Shown: positions 1 through 11,536 of the stretch, piece by piece | Layout: each line of letters starts with the position of its first letter | Position numbering within the stretch: the first letter of the stretch is position 1 | Origin: Motacilla alba alba | Taxonomy: Eukaryota > Chordata > Aves > Passeriformes > Motacillidae | DNA: 64,000 bases | Direction of reading: 5' to 3' | Assembly: GCF_015832195.1 (NCBI RefSeq) | Contig: NC_052018.1 | Location: 61,627,666 to 61,691,665 of the forward strand | The notes under the pieces: generated by a model | The model's database searches: none | The model's input: only the letters and a program-made list of their open reading frames with translations | Told to the model about the DNA's origin: nothing | Made by a program: the position numbers and the translations under genes

Positions 1-640
1 TCAGTTAACTATCACAGTTATTTTTTTTTCTCTTCCTCCCACTGCACCCTGCTGCCTCGCAAGGATATGCTGCAAAAGTCATCTTGGTTTATTGAGACTT
101 CAAAACCTCTTCTGACAACAATATATTTTCTATACTGCCTTGCCAGAGGGCACACAGTTGAAAATCATGGTTTTTATGAAAGCAAAATGAACATGTTTTT
201 TGCAGCTGCCCATTATCCCCAATTAGCAGTAAGTCATCAACTTACTATAGAATATAAGCTGCTTATTCCTTGAGCTTACTGGCAAACTTCAAGACACTGC
301 ATGATAAAAGGTTTGACGTAGTCATTAAAAATATGAAGTCATTCTGACATTATAAATGTCATTTTTAATAAGTATCTTAAATTATTATTTTTCCTGACCT
401 GAACCAGATGGAAATTTTTTCTTTCTCACATTTTTGTTTTGTGGGGGTTTTTATTTTGTTTTGTTTTTTGCTGCTGTTGTTTTTTTTTAAACCTACTTGG
501 AGGGGAAAAAAAAACAGCTAATCCATGGTGGTAAATGGGAGAGATATAATCTAATTCAAACAGGCAGCACAATGAATCGGCATCTGCATGCTTTTGCCTC
601 ACCATACATCTAGAGTTTAGCTTCGGAGAAACTCTGTTAT
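1..640. other. AT-rich noncoding DNA, no gene
   Basis: On the leftward-gene reading this is deep in the first intron. Apart from the T/G tract at 431-488 I see no exon, repeat family or RNA gene. The 68-codon frame at 67-273 has no coding character and no splice or Kozak support. Confidence 0.6.
431..488. repeat. T/G-only low-complexity tract
   Basis: This stretch consists almost entirely of T runs broken by G runs, including a GTGGGGG block. On the minus strand it reads as an A/C tract with AAAAACCCCC blocks, which matches tracts near 21.7, 38.0, 50.0 and 63.5 kb. Confidence 0.8.
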
Positions 641-800
641 GAGTTAATTGACTTGATTGTGTTTTAATTAAATGAAAGGAAAAAGCTGAAGTTCAAATGT
701 GGGAGGCAGAGTGGTAGTTTCCACATGGAACTGCCAATGTTGCCAATTGTTAATTGAACCTCCCGCTGGCAATCAGCTGAACAGGCTGGGTAGCGGCTAC
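641..800. promoter_or_regulatory. Candidate conserved noncoding element, homeodomain-rich
   Basis: Within about 110 bp there is TTAATTG (644-650), the palindrome TTAATTAA (664-671), CAATTG (744-749) and TTAATTG (750-756). ATTA/TAAT cores are the standard binding cores of homeodomain proteins. The sequence is otherwise complex and non-repetitive, unlike the simple AT-rich DNA on its left. It would lie in the first intron of the leftward gene, a usual place for enhancers. Conservation is inferred from composition only. Confidence 0.3.
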
Positions 801-3800
801 TTCATAGGGAGGCTGGCTGCTGCCCTGGAAGAGCCAGAGGGAATCCTCCTAGGATAACCACAGAGAAGACGATGGCCTGAACACCTCCAGGTTTCTACAC
901 GGATACACACACAAATGCCCCTGGGGTTGTTGGAATCACAATTGGATCAGCAGTGCCAAAGTCCAGAAACGGCTTCAAGTCCGAACCTTGCAACTCCCAC
1001 TGCTTCCACAGGCAAAATGTTACCGTGCTGCAGAAAGCCAAACCTGGCAAGAGTGGAAAGTTCAGCTCAAAAGACCACAATCTGCTCTGCCTGCGATGAG
1101 CCCCCTAGCTAAGCTCTGCAAAAAGCTCAGGTACTGCTACACAGGTACATCACAGGAAAAGAGGGAAGCCTGTGCTTCCCTGAAAGTCAAAGCACGGGTG
1201 CTCAGGGCTCCACGTTTCAAAGAGCTGCGTGGCTCAGAGGGATGCTCAGCCACACTGTTCTCTTCTGCGGTGTGCAGAGAAGAAATACGATCAGAGTAAC
1301 AAACAATGATGTATTTATTCTAGTTCTCACTTTCTTAGCTGTAGACCTGGGATTAACTGGCTGAAAGCCTGGAAGCCCTAGTCCTACAAGACTATGATCC
1401 CCAGCAAGCAAGCAGGAGACCTGACCTGGGCTTCCTACTAATTACACAGGAAACAGGACATAAATCAGGGTTAACTTTAGGGCTTGACATGCTTGCTGCA
1501 TCACTGGGGTACAGTGCAAAAAATGTTGCTTCTTCTCTTTCCTGGTCACAATAACCACCTCAACTAAAGTGCTGTTGGTTGGTTTGTCAGGTTACAGACT
1601 ATCACTACCACAAATTGTGTCTTGCTAGTGCATCCCAAATGCAGATAACACACTTGTAACCTTCAGCTTCAGTGTTACTTCACAGTATAGCTTTTACTCC
1701 CACGGGGTTAATTCTACAGGACAAAAAAGCAAAGTTATGACTGTAGGACACTCTGTAGAGACACTAAAAATATCAAAGGCATCACAGCCAGTCAGGGCTA
1801 CCCAGCCTCACTTGATTACCCTTCTCATGCAGGAACTTCATGGTTCAGAGCTCATATGCTCTATCTACACTGGCATCTGAGCTGAGCGTGCTCTACAGCG
1901 CATTGAGCACTGCAGTCAGACCTCTACAATCACACAACCTCTCTTCTTAACTGTTTCTTATGTCAAAACACATCAGGGATTCTCTTAAGGTCTGAAAAAA
2001 AAAAGAAATCTGACCTATGTTTGCAATATGCCCACAAACATGTGTTTGTAAATAAATTATTGACATTTTGGCAACATGCAGTCCTTATTGGAAGAGCTAC
2101 ACAAATTCTTCCTCCCCTTCAATAAAATGCTTAACCTCCACACTTCCAGATTCCTGAAGAAGGAAAAAGCAAATGCTCAGCCATCCTGTTATACAGGTTT
2201 GAAAGCAATCTGGCCAAAAATCTTGCTACCTCCTTTCTCACCCTGGACACAGCTGGCTCCAACCAGAAGGAGAGCGATCATAGGTTTAATGCAGGCTGCT
2301 TACTCTTTTTTCTTCAATCCTAATACTTGAAAAAAATCAGCAAATGGAAAGTTTCCAGACAGTTACATTTTCCAGATATATGAAACATCATATCAAAGGT
2401 CAAAGCAACTCCTCCACAAAAACAGGGGGGGAAAAAAAATCCAGGCACAATAACAGACATGTGGGGGTACAGAAAAAAACAACAACTAAAAGCATTGTAC
2501 ATAAAAGAGCAACCTAACAACCTAACAACTGAGCTGCTAATTGAAAATTAATGCTTCTTGTGTCTGAATATTAAGGAATAAATCTCTTTGGAGCATAATG
2601 GTATATAGTTCTATTTATAGTTCAAATATTTTTTGAATGATTTTGTAATTTCACCTAAAAGTAAGCTGCATGTACTCATCTTATTAAATTCTGTATTGAT
2701 ATTTTCAAACATCACATCTGCAAACCAGAACTGCAAAACTGGAAATACTTCTTTACTGACTTTTCTTGGCATAGCCTTATTATGGGGGAGAAATATAACT
2801 GTAATAAATCCACAATGAATCTTTTTAGCTGCAGGCAAGTGGTAAATCTCCCCAGCAGATACTGGCTAGAAGTGTGAAAATAAACTGAAGCACCTGTGGC
2901 CCCTCTCCCGTGTGGTGATAAAGAGGAATTAAAAGCAACCACCTTTGCAGTAGTTAATAGGTGCATTATACCAATGCTGAGATAAAATTGGGTGAGGAGA
3001 GTCACAGCCTTTGGCCCTGGTTTCCACCACCCCAGTTAGCAGCAAATTACTCTCCATCTGCCCCAAACAGGCCAGGTCAAAAACGTAGCAAAAGAGTAAA
3101 AGCATAGCTAAAGTTACTCTGGGCTGTCTATCTCTCCTCTCCTCTCCTTAAGCAAGCCTGAGGCTGTCACAGGTCTCAGCTGGCTGGCTCCTCTAGAGGT
3201 GTATATCATCCCAAAGGAGATGATGCAGGATGTTAGGAGATTATTCTGCTAACTCCCCCACTCTGCATCACTGGCTAAAGGACTGATCCCTCTCCTATGC
3301 CTTTCAGCCATGCCTCAGATACACCTGGAAAGATAGAGGCATTTTCCTGCACATCTCTGGCTGTGTCCCCAGAAGGCATCACCACTGCAGGCAGGGGCAG
3401 CATGCAGGTACAGCTTTACAGAGATGCTGCCCACACAAGTGGGCTTCCAGTCACATTTCAGCCTGTGTTTTTGCACCAGCACAACAGAAACCTTGGATGA
3501 ACCACCAGCCCTGCTGGTGACCATTTGTAAAGCTGCACATTATTGCTGCACTGAGACAAAACAGCCTTTTGTCTGGGCTTCTAAAACAGAGTCAGCTCCT
3601 ACTTCTGAGCTGGAGAATGTACCATTGAGCTGGGACAGGAACAAAACAGGAGTGAAGGGAAGTTTGTGAAGAGAGGGAAGACTTCTGCCAGGAAGTGATC
3701 ACCTGAGCTCATTGCCAACAGGTGCGAGAGATGCTCTGATGCCTTCAGCACATCCAGTGCTGAAGCAATGACCACCTGAAGTGCTCACATCATCAGCTGT

Positions 3801-4135
3801 TTTCCTCTTCAGCATGAAAAAGGTGGGGAACCCACTCCAACTCATTCCAGACCATCCAGTGCCCTTGCCAAACACAATTATGTATGAATATTACATGTGG
3901 TTTTCCCTTTATTATTACTACCTTTAACCAAATCATTCACAATTAACATGTTTATATATCCGAAAGCAGGTTTGGTTTTGTGGGCTCCCATCCCAATGCT
4001 TCCCCACTCCTAAGTACTGTGACAAGGAGTTCCTGATCTACGAATAACAGAACATTAACATACCCAAAACCTCAGGAGCAATTTGATCAGTCATGTAATT
4101 AGTCATGTCCTGGGACAGGACAGCCCAGAGCTCAT
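801..4135. other. Noncoding DNA, no gene seen
   Basis: Unique intronic or intergenic sequence. The frames at 915-1299 and 3297-3669 show no splice support or recognisable protein. Minor features are a short TCTCC run near 3131-3148 and a G7A8 purine tract near 2425-2440. Confidence 0.55.
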
Positions 4136-4160
4136 TCTTGAAAGGTGCTGCCTTTCAAGA
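4136..4160. repeat. Perfect short inverted repeat (hairpin)
   Basis: TCTTGAAAGG (4136-4145) is followed by the 5-base loop TGCTG and then by its exact reverse complement CCTTTCAAGA (4151-4160). The 10-bp stem could fold in DNA or RNA on either strand. It is too short for a typical microRNA precursor and has no adjacent T-run, so no function is assigned. Confidence 0.85.
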
Positions 4161-7100
4161 GCACCATTTTCTTCTATACTGGCACCACTTCAACACCTTT
4201 TTTTCTAGTACAGGAAACAGCATACTGCACTTGTCCAAATGTGTGCAAGTCAACCTCAAAGCAAATAGTCTCTTTACGTGACCTTGCTGGCTTCAGAACC
4301 CTGCCAGGGAGGTCAAGAACACTTTTAAATCCAACCAACAAATTTCTGATTGTTGCTGTCATTGCAAATATTTGTACAGGCTTTTAGCTCTGCTGTCTTT
4401 GTAGAAAGTACTGTGTTTATTTTTAAGTTCAGTTTTTAGCTGCCTTTAAAATGCTTGTATTTGTTGCTAGATACTAGCTTGAATAAACAATAATAGTGAA
4501 ACTTCAAAATACTCAGAACAACCTATTAATAATGAAACACAGCCTTCTTAGTCAAAATACTAATTTGCCAACTCTAAAACCACAGCCTGTAAAAATCATT
4601 CATATAATTCTGTATGTATAATATCATAATTCTTAATACAGTCCAAGATCTCTTCTTTGCTATGAGGAAAAGGGAGTTGCCAAGTTGCAGCTGACTTTTA
4701 TTCTGCGTCATGTTTCATTACCCTCTTCATCCCTAGCCACACAGCAAACAGCTGTTTTATTCCCTGTAACTTTCTTTACTAGGGCCAAGGTGGGGAAAAT
4801 CAGGCACAAGCTGATATATTTGTCAGCTCAGCTGCCCTTCTCAGCAGGGCATGTTCATGTCCTTGTCACAGGACAAGACTGTGCAACTGTGATGGGATTC
4901 AGTTTTACTTTAAGAACCATTATGCTTCCTTTCCTACACAATCAAGAAACAATAATTCCATCAAGCAAGGTGATGGCACTGTAAATCACTGTAGTAAAAC
5001 CCAGTGGAATTGTAGTACCATCTTCATGAAGGTTTGAGGCTGCATTCATACATATTTTTTTACTTCAGTTTTTCAATGGAATCAGTGTTTATGGAAGTGA
5101 GGTGCTGGCAATAAAAAACCTTTAGTTGGAAAAAATTACAAATGAGAAAGCTGCTACCCTCCAGCTCATTGCACTGGGATGCTGGGCTGGAGCCTGCCCT
5201 GCTCACAGCTCACCCTGGGGGCACAGGTGCCTGTCACTTGTGGAGGTAGGGCTGGAAAACAGGATCCCACTTCCCTGTGGGAGAGCCAGCAGCACTCTCC
5301 TTTTAGATCCAGGCACCAGTCCAGGGCTAAGCAGAGCATCAAGTACTCCTGGGAGGGAAAGGGGCTAAAGAAAGGGGCTTGTTGAAGCTTCAGTTGGGGA
5401 GATGTCATCTTGTTGTCAGAGAAGGCATTGAGAACATGCTTTGCTCTCCCAGCGGATTCTTCCCTTAGGGGAAAACAACTACTCTGTAAGAGCATCATCA
5501 ACATGGCAGATACATAATTGATACCTTCATTTCCTCACTTGGCTGTTCCTGATGTATTTGGGGCCTCCGCTTCTCCTCTGCTCTCTGTTAATAATGAATG
5601 ACTGCATTATCGCAGTGCTTAAAGAGGGCTGGCCATAGATCAGAACCTCTTTGTTTAAAGAGCGGTATGGACAAACACCTGAAAGACCATTCTTGTTTCA
5701 GCTCCAAATATAACATGAGAGACAATAGCTTGAACAACAGATTTCTGATTTTCATTGACACCTGCTCAGCTGTTGCATTTAAATAAAAAAATAGCTATCC
5801 ACAAGCCCCTATGAGTTTGTTTGCCAGCATGTCCCTCTGTAACTTTCTCATTCAGACACTGGCATTTTAAGCAATCATAAAATACATCTTTGCTGTCTGT
5901 AGGCTAAAACAGAACGCCAACTTCAACTTTTATATGCCAGCTTGAACTGAACTGCTTTAGCTGGAGTTGGATGAGCATCCCCTGAGCTGGAAAGCAAGGA
6001 CCAACAGAAAAAATACCAGACCCCATCTCCTCCCCACCAGTGCCTTCCAGCACAATACTACCCTATGGCCTAATATATTCATTCAGTACTTAACTTCAGC
6101 ACACAGAGCTTCAAAGGGCACCAGAGGAAATGCCTGTTTGTCTGTCAGGGGCACCTGAGCCCACCCAGCTACTCCACCATGTGTCAATACGTTGCTGCGC
6201 AAGAAAACCATTCATTTTTCTAAGTGGAATTAGGAGTTAGCAGTCACCATAGCCCAAAGAAACATTTTAAGCCTTCCAATTACCATTAAGATGCATTCAG
6301 GCTGATTGTGACTCTGATAATATATTGATTTTTTTACTTTGTACAAAACTCAATACAGACAAGAAGAATAATTCAGCCTATTTTAGCGAGAATTAGGTTG
6401 ACAAAGGTCACTCCAAACAGTATGGAATGACACACTTCACTGTATTTTGTATTTTCTTTAAGACTGTCCTTAAGCCTTTAAAAAAATCAGCTTTCATTAA
6501 AAATTTTTAAAATATTCCTTATTTATTTAGAGGTAAACCAGGCTACATGACCCTTGAGTAATTACAAGCCAGAATACAAAACACTGACATGAATTACTTA
6601 AAAACCCAAATGAAACAGAAGTTGTTCTCACAATTACCAAGTTTCTTTAGTTTGATGATTACGAGTGCCATGACCTTGTTGATACAGATGAATTGAGCAC
6701 AAAAGCTTTACTATTTAGCCATGTGCTTATGAGTGCCATAATAAGAGCTTGATTAAAATAAAAGAGGTGGTGCAAAAAAACCCGAATATGACTAGCAAGC
6801 CCTGGACCTACTGCTGGCAACTCCCAGCAGCACTGGAAATTCCAAATACTTGCAAATAAAGTATGTACAGCATCAGTCTTCACCAAATTCATCTTTGGCA
6901 TTATTTAAGCTCTATAAAGCTTTCTTTTTTAAACCCCTACCAAATGTTTTCCTAGAGAGGGAACAGCGTGTGACAGAGTGCTCGCCTGTTTCCATCGGTC
7001 CCTGGGAAAGCGAGCCGTTTCTTAGGAAAGCCCACAGGAATACTTCAGAAATTCCTGCTTGCAATTTCTGCCTGACCCGACTGTTTCTCATCCCGGGCTT

Positions 7101-9050
7101 TCTGCAACTCATCCAGCAGCTGATGGACCCAACATGGGAGAGAAAGGGTTAATTATCAGCTTGGTTAACAATGAATGAACACATGGACAAAGTGTCTCAC
7201 AAAGGAAGGAGCAATCACTGTTTCCACTGGTGGTACTTCCAGGCTTTGCCCAGAGGTGAGCAGCCCGTCCTGGCAAGCAGGGCTTGCTTGGGTTTCTGTT
7301 CTTCCCAGCCAGCAGACCCCAAAATAACATCACTGCAGGGATCCAAGGAGGGAAAGGAAAGCAGAGGTCCCACAGATAGATGATCTTCTCTCCATGCTCA
7401 AGGGGCACAGAGGGAACGCTGGAGAGCCCTGGAATGGCAAGCAGGAGTCAAACCCAGTCCCTGAGCCCCTCTGCAAGGCACAATGTCTTCACAGCCACTC
7501 CCCAGCGTTACTTGCACTGTGTGGTTTGGAACCTTTTGAGCTCCAACCTCAACTGAAGGAGCAAGCCCTGGAAATTTACCTCCCTCGGGAAATAACTCCC
7601 CAAAAAATTCTATGCCATACTGAAAAAAACTGCCTTGTAACTCCATCTCCAGTGAAAAATGCTTTATATAAGAACAGGTTTTGAAATAGAAAGGTTAATA
7701 ACTATTCTTTAAAAGAGCACCTTCAAGCAGCTTACAAATAAATGATGGCAACTCTGTTGAGCTTAGCAAGAAGCTGTGACATTTTGGAAATGAACAGAAG
7801 TGATAAAGAGTTCAGTCATTTTGCTTGCCTTGAAAAAGGTTTACAATTACCCTTAAACCTCCCTCCCACTCTTGCTAACATTCAAGTACTTGGCACATAT
7901 TCACACACATATTCAACATTTTTAGAACCTGTACTCACTTTTCACCCTAGCTGGATACTGAACTTTGGGAGAGAGTGGTAATTTTAACGCCAGGAGAGAC
8001 CCAAAAAGGGACTGGTGCATTACACCATGCAACTCCTTGCTGTGGGCAAGCATTTCTTTCACATGCCGTGCTCACAAGAGCTACGGTAAATCAGAGAAAA
8101 ACGTGGAATTGTGATGAAACATTTATAAGTCACGATAAGCAAACCACAAGATTTCTGTATCTAGTAGGAAATTTTCTGTATATCAATACAAATGAAGGAA
8201 TATAGGTAAGCACAGCAGCACCTGACTCAGGTTTAAAAAAAGTGCTAGAAAAGCACCACTAACCTTCAGGGAATATTTTCTTGCAGTAGAAGGAATGCAA
8301 TTAAACTAAATCAAGTGTTAACTGGCTCTTTTCCTCTTTTTTTTTTTAATTTTATTCCTGTATAGGATCATGAATAACATGCCAAACTGGAAAGCACAGA
8401 AATGCAAGATGTGTCCCACTCAGAAGCTTTTTGACAAACGTTATGACATTTCATTCATTTGTGAATAGTGGTCACTGAGAACCAGGTCCATAAGTATTCA
8501 GTGCATAAATAAATAATAAATAAAGGATATTTAAGTTTCACTTAAACCAGAACACTTTAGTTTCATGTTTGTGAACATGTGCATGGCCCATACAACAGGG
8601 CTGTGCACAGCCTTGCATTTGAAAGGCTGCCTTTAGTTTTTGGTCAGATGTCAGCACAGGAGGAGCAGCCTGGCCAAGCATCCAGCCAGTGACCCACGTA
8701 AAGCAGCCCTCGCCAAATCAGCTCAGCAATGCTGGAGCAGCCAACTAATGGCAAGGATCCATGGATTGTGTCAAGATACCAGGGAAAACATGAACCTGTT
8801 TTGGATAACACCTTCTCTGAGGAGGATGAAAAACCTTCAGATGTGTCCTCAAAGCTTCCAATGCAAACAGCACTATCACAAACATTGCCTTCCCACTTCA
8901 GTCAGCTTCTCTGCTAACTTTAAACTTCTGTCTTCTAAACCACGTGGGAATAAAAGGTTTGAGTGGACTTTTAATTATCTTTTATGCCAACACAGACTTT
9001 CAGAGTATAATTGAATTTTGTGGGAAGTTTAGCTTTGAGAAAAGTTAAGG
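4161..9050. other. Noncoding DNA, no gene seen
   Basis: Mostly AT-rich unique sequence. Slightly GC-richer patches at 5160-5400 and 6950-7500 carry overlapping frames on both strands with no coding signature. A motif resembling a nuclear-receptor DR1 site (TTGACAAAGGTCA) lies near 6399-6411. No repeat family was recognised. Confidence 0.5.
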
Positions 9051-9092
9051 AGAAAAAAAAAAGAATAACAAGACAAAAAAAAAAAAACAAAA
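9051..9092. repeat. A-rich tract
   Basis: Two A runs of 10 and 13 bases are separated by a short mixed spacer and followed by CAAAACC. This is simple low-complexity sequence in the same style as the other A/C tracts. Confidence 0.8.
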
Positions 9093-11230
9093 CCAGAAAG
9101 ATTACTACAGCACACACATTTTCTTCACACTCAGAGCAAGACAAAACACTATCTGCCCAATTTGCTCATGTGCTAGGAATACCATAGGTTTATCTGCTAC
9201 TGCACAATTTCATGCAATAAAAGGGGCAGCATACAGGCTGGGAATGCTCCCTGGCTGGAGTGTGGAGCTCACAGGGATGCACAGTTCCCTTCCCCAGCAG
9301 TGGCAGCACTCCAGGCTCAGCACCTGCTCCCCAGGGAGGCAACTGAGCACAGAAAAACACAAAATATGAAGTGACTCTTGTTATTCACACAGAGGGAAGT
9401 GCCTCATTTCTAAACACTCTGGAATCCATGGCCCTGCATGCTGGCTTTCAGAAAGGACATTTGACTCCATATATTTTATATAATATTTTAATAAACCCAC
9501 CAATTTCACAACTAAAACAAGCCAGAGTGTAAAGCCAGGGCTAAATGTGCTAGAATACTGCCCTTGATGTGCTTTGGTCAAGCTGTTGAATGTAATCTCA
9601 ATTTTATATGAAGTCATAGTACTTGTCTGGGGTGCATCTGGATGTTGTTTTTATAAGTACAAAACTCTGCTGGTAGGAACAGGCGAGTAATTGGTGAAAA
9701 TACTGCAAGGACTATAATTTAAAAACATGTAGGTTTTTGTGCAAGGAAAAGTTCTCATCACTATTTTCACTGACATGCAGTTTAATGCAAGGGGCTCTTT
9801 TTCCAGGCAAATACAGACAGAGTGAAGGAAATGCAGGGCTGTATCCATAAAACTGAGGAATCCAATTTACTTCTTATGGCACCTACTCAGAACCGGGGAG
9901 GCCCAGAGCAAATCTCTGTTATTGAAGGGACTCCTAACCTACCACATGTCCTAAATCTGCCTTATTCTACTACTGGGGAGCTCTGGGGAGCACTGCTCTC
10001 TCTCTCACCTTCTCTCAGGTACCCTTCCTACAGCCACAAACAATTGCTACCACCAGACCTCTGGCATCTCTATTTTCATGGACACGACGACTATTTTGAA
10101 AAATTGTCAGTTCTCTTGAAAATTGTGCTACAGACATTTACAGCAAAATATAACATCAATCCTAGTCTGATGGCAAAAACTTCAGTGAGTATATGTGACT
10201 CCACACATGTGCATCACTCAGTGAGACTTCACTCCCAACTCTCGGGTTAGAAGAAAAATGTTCCTGCCAATGTGTCAGAAGAAGAGCCATCAATATGGTA
10301 CCAACAATAAATGCATTGAGATAAACTAATGGCTGTCTTTCTCACCTAACTGTTGCACTAAGATGCCCTGTTGCACTTCTGGAAGCCCTCATAAAAGACT
10401 TCCTACCCATCTCCTTGAAGTGTCATCTCTTGCACCACCTCAGCATTATCCCAGTTTCCCTCCCTTCTCTCTCACCTCAAACACAGTCCTTGGGGTTTTT
10501 TTACCCCACAAGAAGGACATTTTTTGTCTCAAAACTTTTGCAACCACTTCATACATTAAAAAAATGCATTAAAAAAAACCGAAAAAGGCACCAAATATGG
10601 TAGGTGCAAAGACCGAATTATAAGGAAATATACACAGTAAGACAAAATAAACCTCTCTACATTTGCAAGTTCTCCCTGAATTGGCATCTGGACATGTAAG
10701 TAATCACTTAAACCAGAAAGAATGGGCTTCATGCTGGTATTTTTTTTTAATGAGATTGAAATGCCTGCTATTTGTTTTTAGGAAATAGTTAATTTAATTA
10801 GCAGCATCTGTTCTTCCTTTACTCTCCACTCAGTCTTACATGTAATTTACTGCACAAACAAGAAAAAATCTAAACTGAAAGAAAGAAACCTCTGGGCCCT
10901 TATAGACAGAGGATGTATCAATTCTTAGGGGATTAAGAAAAACTTGTCTGTGCCAGGAGACACCTCCTTGCTGACATAAGGACACTGGTCTCACTCCTGC
11001 CCTGCTGCTCTTTACAGGCCCTCAGGGAAAAAAAACAGGTTGCCAAATATGCTAACCAGTAGCATTCCCATCCAGGGACTGTCAGGGTATAATGATGTTA
11101 TCTGCTAAACCACAGGCAGGCAGGGGCTGAGGAGCCTGTTCCCCTGCAAAAGCTAAAGAAAGAATTAACCACAGCAGTGGGATAATTCACTAGCTGTCTT
11201 CAGCTGATTTCTTCATCATGGTGAACTCAC
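9093..11230. other. Noncoding DNA, no gene seen
   Basis: Unique sequence. The plus-strand 142-codon frame at 9822-10250 is the longest in the left half outside the CpG island. It has no recognisable domain, no convincing splice signals and ordinary base composition, so I treat it as chance. Confidence 0.5.
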
Positions 11231-11274
11231 CTAACAAAGGATTTCATATAGCAATGGTGTTTTGTTCATCTCAC

Positions 11275-11340
11275 CTTCGGGTGATGTTTCTTGCAGTGTT
11301 TCTCTTCTGTGGTTGAGGAAACTCTGGAGCGTAGGATGAG
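11275..11340 (-). other. Possible internal exon of the leftward gene (66 nt)
   Basis: Reading on the minus strand, a pyrimidine-rich acceptor (CATCTCTCTCTGTCTGTAG) ends at 11341. The segment closes with AAG followed by donor GTGAGA at 11274. The first exon ends one base into a codon. Joined to it, these 66 nt stay open (residues AHPTLQSFLNHRRE and on) and leave the same phase. A second, stronger donor (TTAG then GTGAGT) ends a 110-nt version at 11231 whose last in-frame codon is exactly TAG. Decoy exons are common in long introns and the protein is unrecognised, so confidence is low. Confidence 0.22.
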
Positions 11341-11510
11341 CTACAGACAGAGAGAGATGTTTTCTCTACAAGCAGATCCCTAAGGACAGCTGGTGGAAAG
11401 GTAAAACCACCAAGATCCATGGCATGACTTCAACCATTTGTTGAATCACTTACATCCACGGTCTATGACTTTCAGGCCTGACATGATCCACATGATCCAT
11501 CTGTAGCTAA

Positions 11511-11536
11511 GGGGGGGGGGGGGGGGGGGGGGGGGG
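11511..11536. repeat. Poly-G homopolymer, 26 bases
   Basis: There are 26 uninterrupted G residues after CTGTAGCTAA and before AACAACATTT. The length is probably unstable both biologically and in sequencing. The run can form G-quadruplexes on the plus strand. It lies about 170 bp from the candidate exon at 11275-11340. Confidence 0.97.

Noticed and set aside
2041..2060. AATAAA polyadenylation-like signals here and at many other places
   Set aside because: The hexamer is frequent by chance in AT-rich DNA, and no terminal exon lies upstream of any copy.
9822..10250. 142-codon plus-strand frame
   Set aside because: No recognised domain, no splice partners and no coding composition. This length is expected by chance in 64 kb.
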